Source: a bacterium
GTDB taxonomy: Bacteria; Desulfobacterota; GWC2-55-46; DRQE01
Direction of reading: 5' to 3'
DNA length: 12,363 nt
NCBI GenBank assembly: GCA_027017505.1
Contig: JALUQR010000099.1
Span: 1-12,363 of the forward strand
Positions 12,344 through 12,363 of this stretch are shown here, in pieces; positions within the stretch are counted from its first letter, which is position 1; every line of letters begins with the position of its first letter. The notes under the pieces were generated by a model, which was not told the origin of the DNA, made no database searches, and was given only the letters and a program-made list of their open reading frames with translations. The position numbers and the translations under genes are program-made.

Positions 12344-12363
12344 GGATTTTCAAAACACCTGAA

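Overview
The window looks like ordinary bacterial chromosome, about half G+C, with heavy use of AGG/AGA arginine and ATA isoleucine codons and strong AAGGAGG-type ribosome binding sites. No phage, insertion sequence, CRISPR array or plasmid function is visible. The codon style, the small periplasmic protein with an acidic/His-rich N-terminus and the gene mix would suit a Nitrospirota (Thermodesulfovibrio-like) or Desulfobacterota relative, but this is an impression from composition, not a proof.

Layout. (1) 1-1020: an XRE/S24 LexA-type regulator whose promoter overlaps a leftward promoter firing out of the window, then tRNA-Cys (minus strand, CCA encoded) with its own promoter. (2) 1033-1827: a secreted protein of unknown function and ribosomal protein bS21 (rpsU), each behind its own sigma70-type promoter. 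(3) 1896-3857: acetyl-CoA synthetase on the minus strand, convergent with rpsU. (4) 4017-9375: a tightly packed rightward operon, rfbD-rfbB-ugd-hpt-(APH/P-loop kinase fusion). The first three make nucleotide-sugar precursors (dTDP-rhamnose branch and UDP-glucuronate) for surface polysaccharide. The last two are a divergent HPRT-like enzyme and a bifunctional kinase of unknown substrate, coupled by overlap or a short gap. (5) 9452-9931: a four-helix membrane protein with membrane-proximal histidines, meeting an O6-alkylguanine-DNA alkyltransferase-like gene (9928-10464, minus) tail to tail with a 4-base overlap. (6) 10575-10955: a secreted single-domain rhodanese that appears to be translated from a leaderless mRNA. 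(7) 11020-12300: a membrane-anchored M23 (MepM-like) murein endopeptidase on the minus strand. There is no gene-free stretch longer than 300 bases.

No clearly new multi-gene system is present. The points most worth a second look are: the alkyltransferase that keeps its PCHR cysteine but has Leu where the arginine finger should be; the HPRT homologue with changes at three substrate-contact positions, in a cell-envelope sugar operon beside an orphan APH/ATPase fusion kinase; a possible SD-sequestering pseudoknot in the rpsU leader; an acs transcript predicted to run antisense across rpsU to a terminator inside the next gene; and palindromes placed directly on the -10 elements of the rhodanese and M23 genes.
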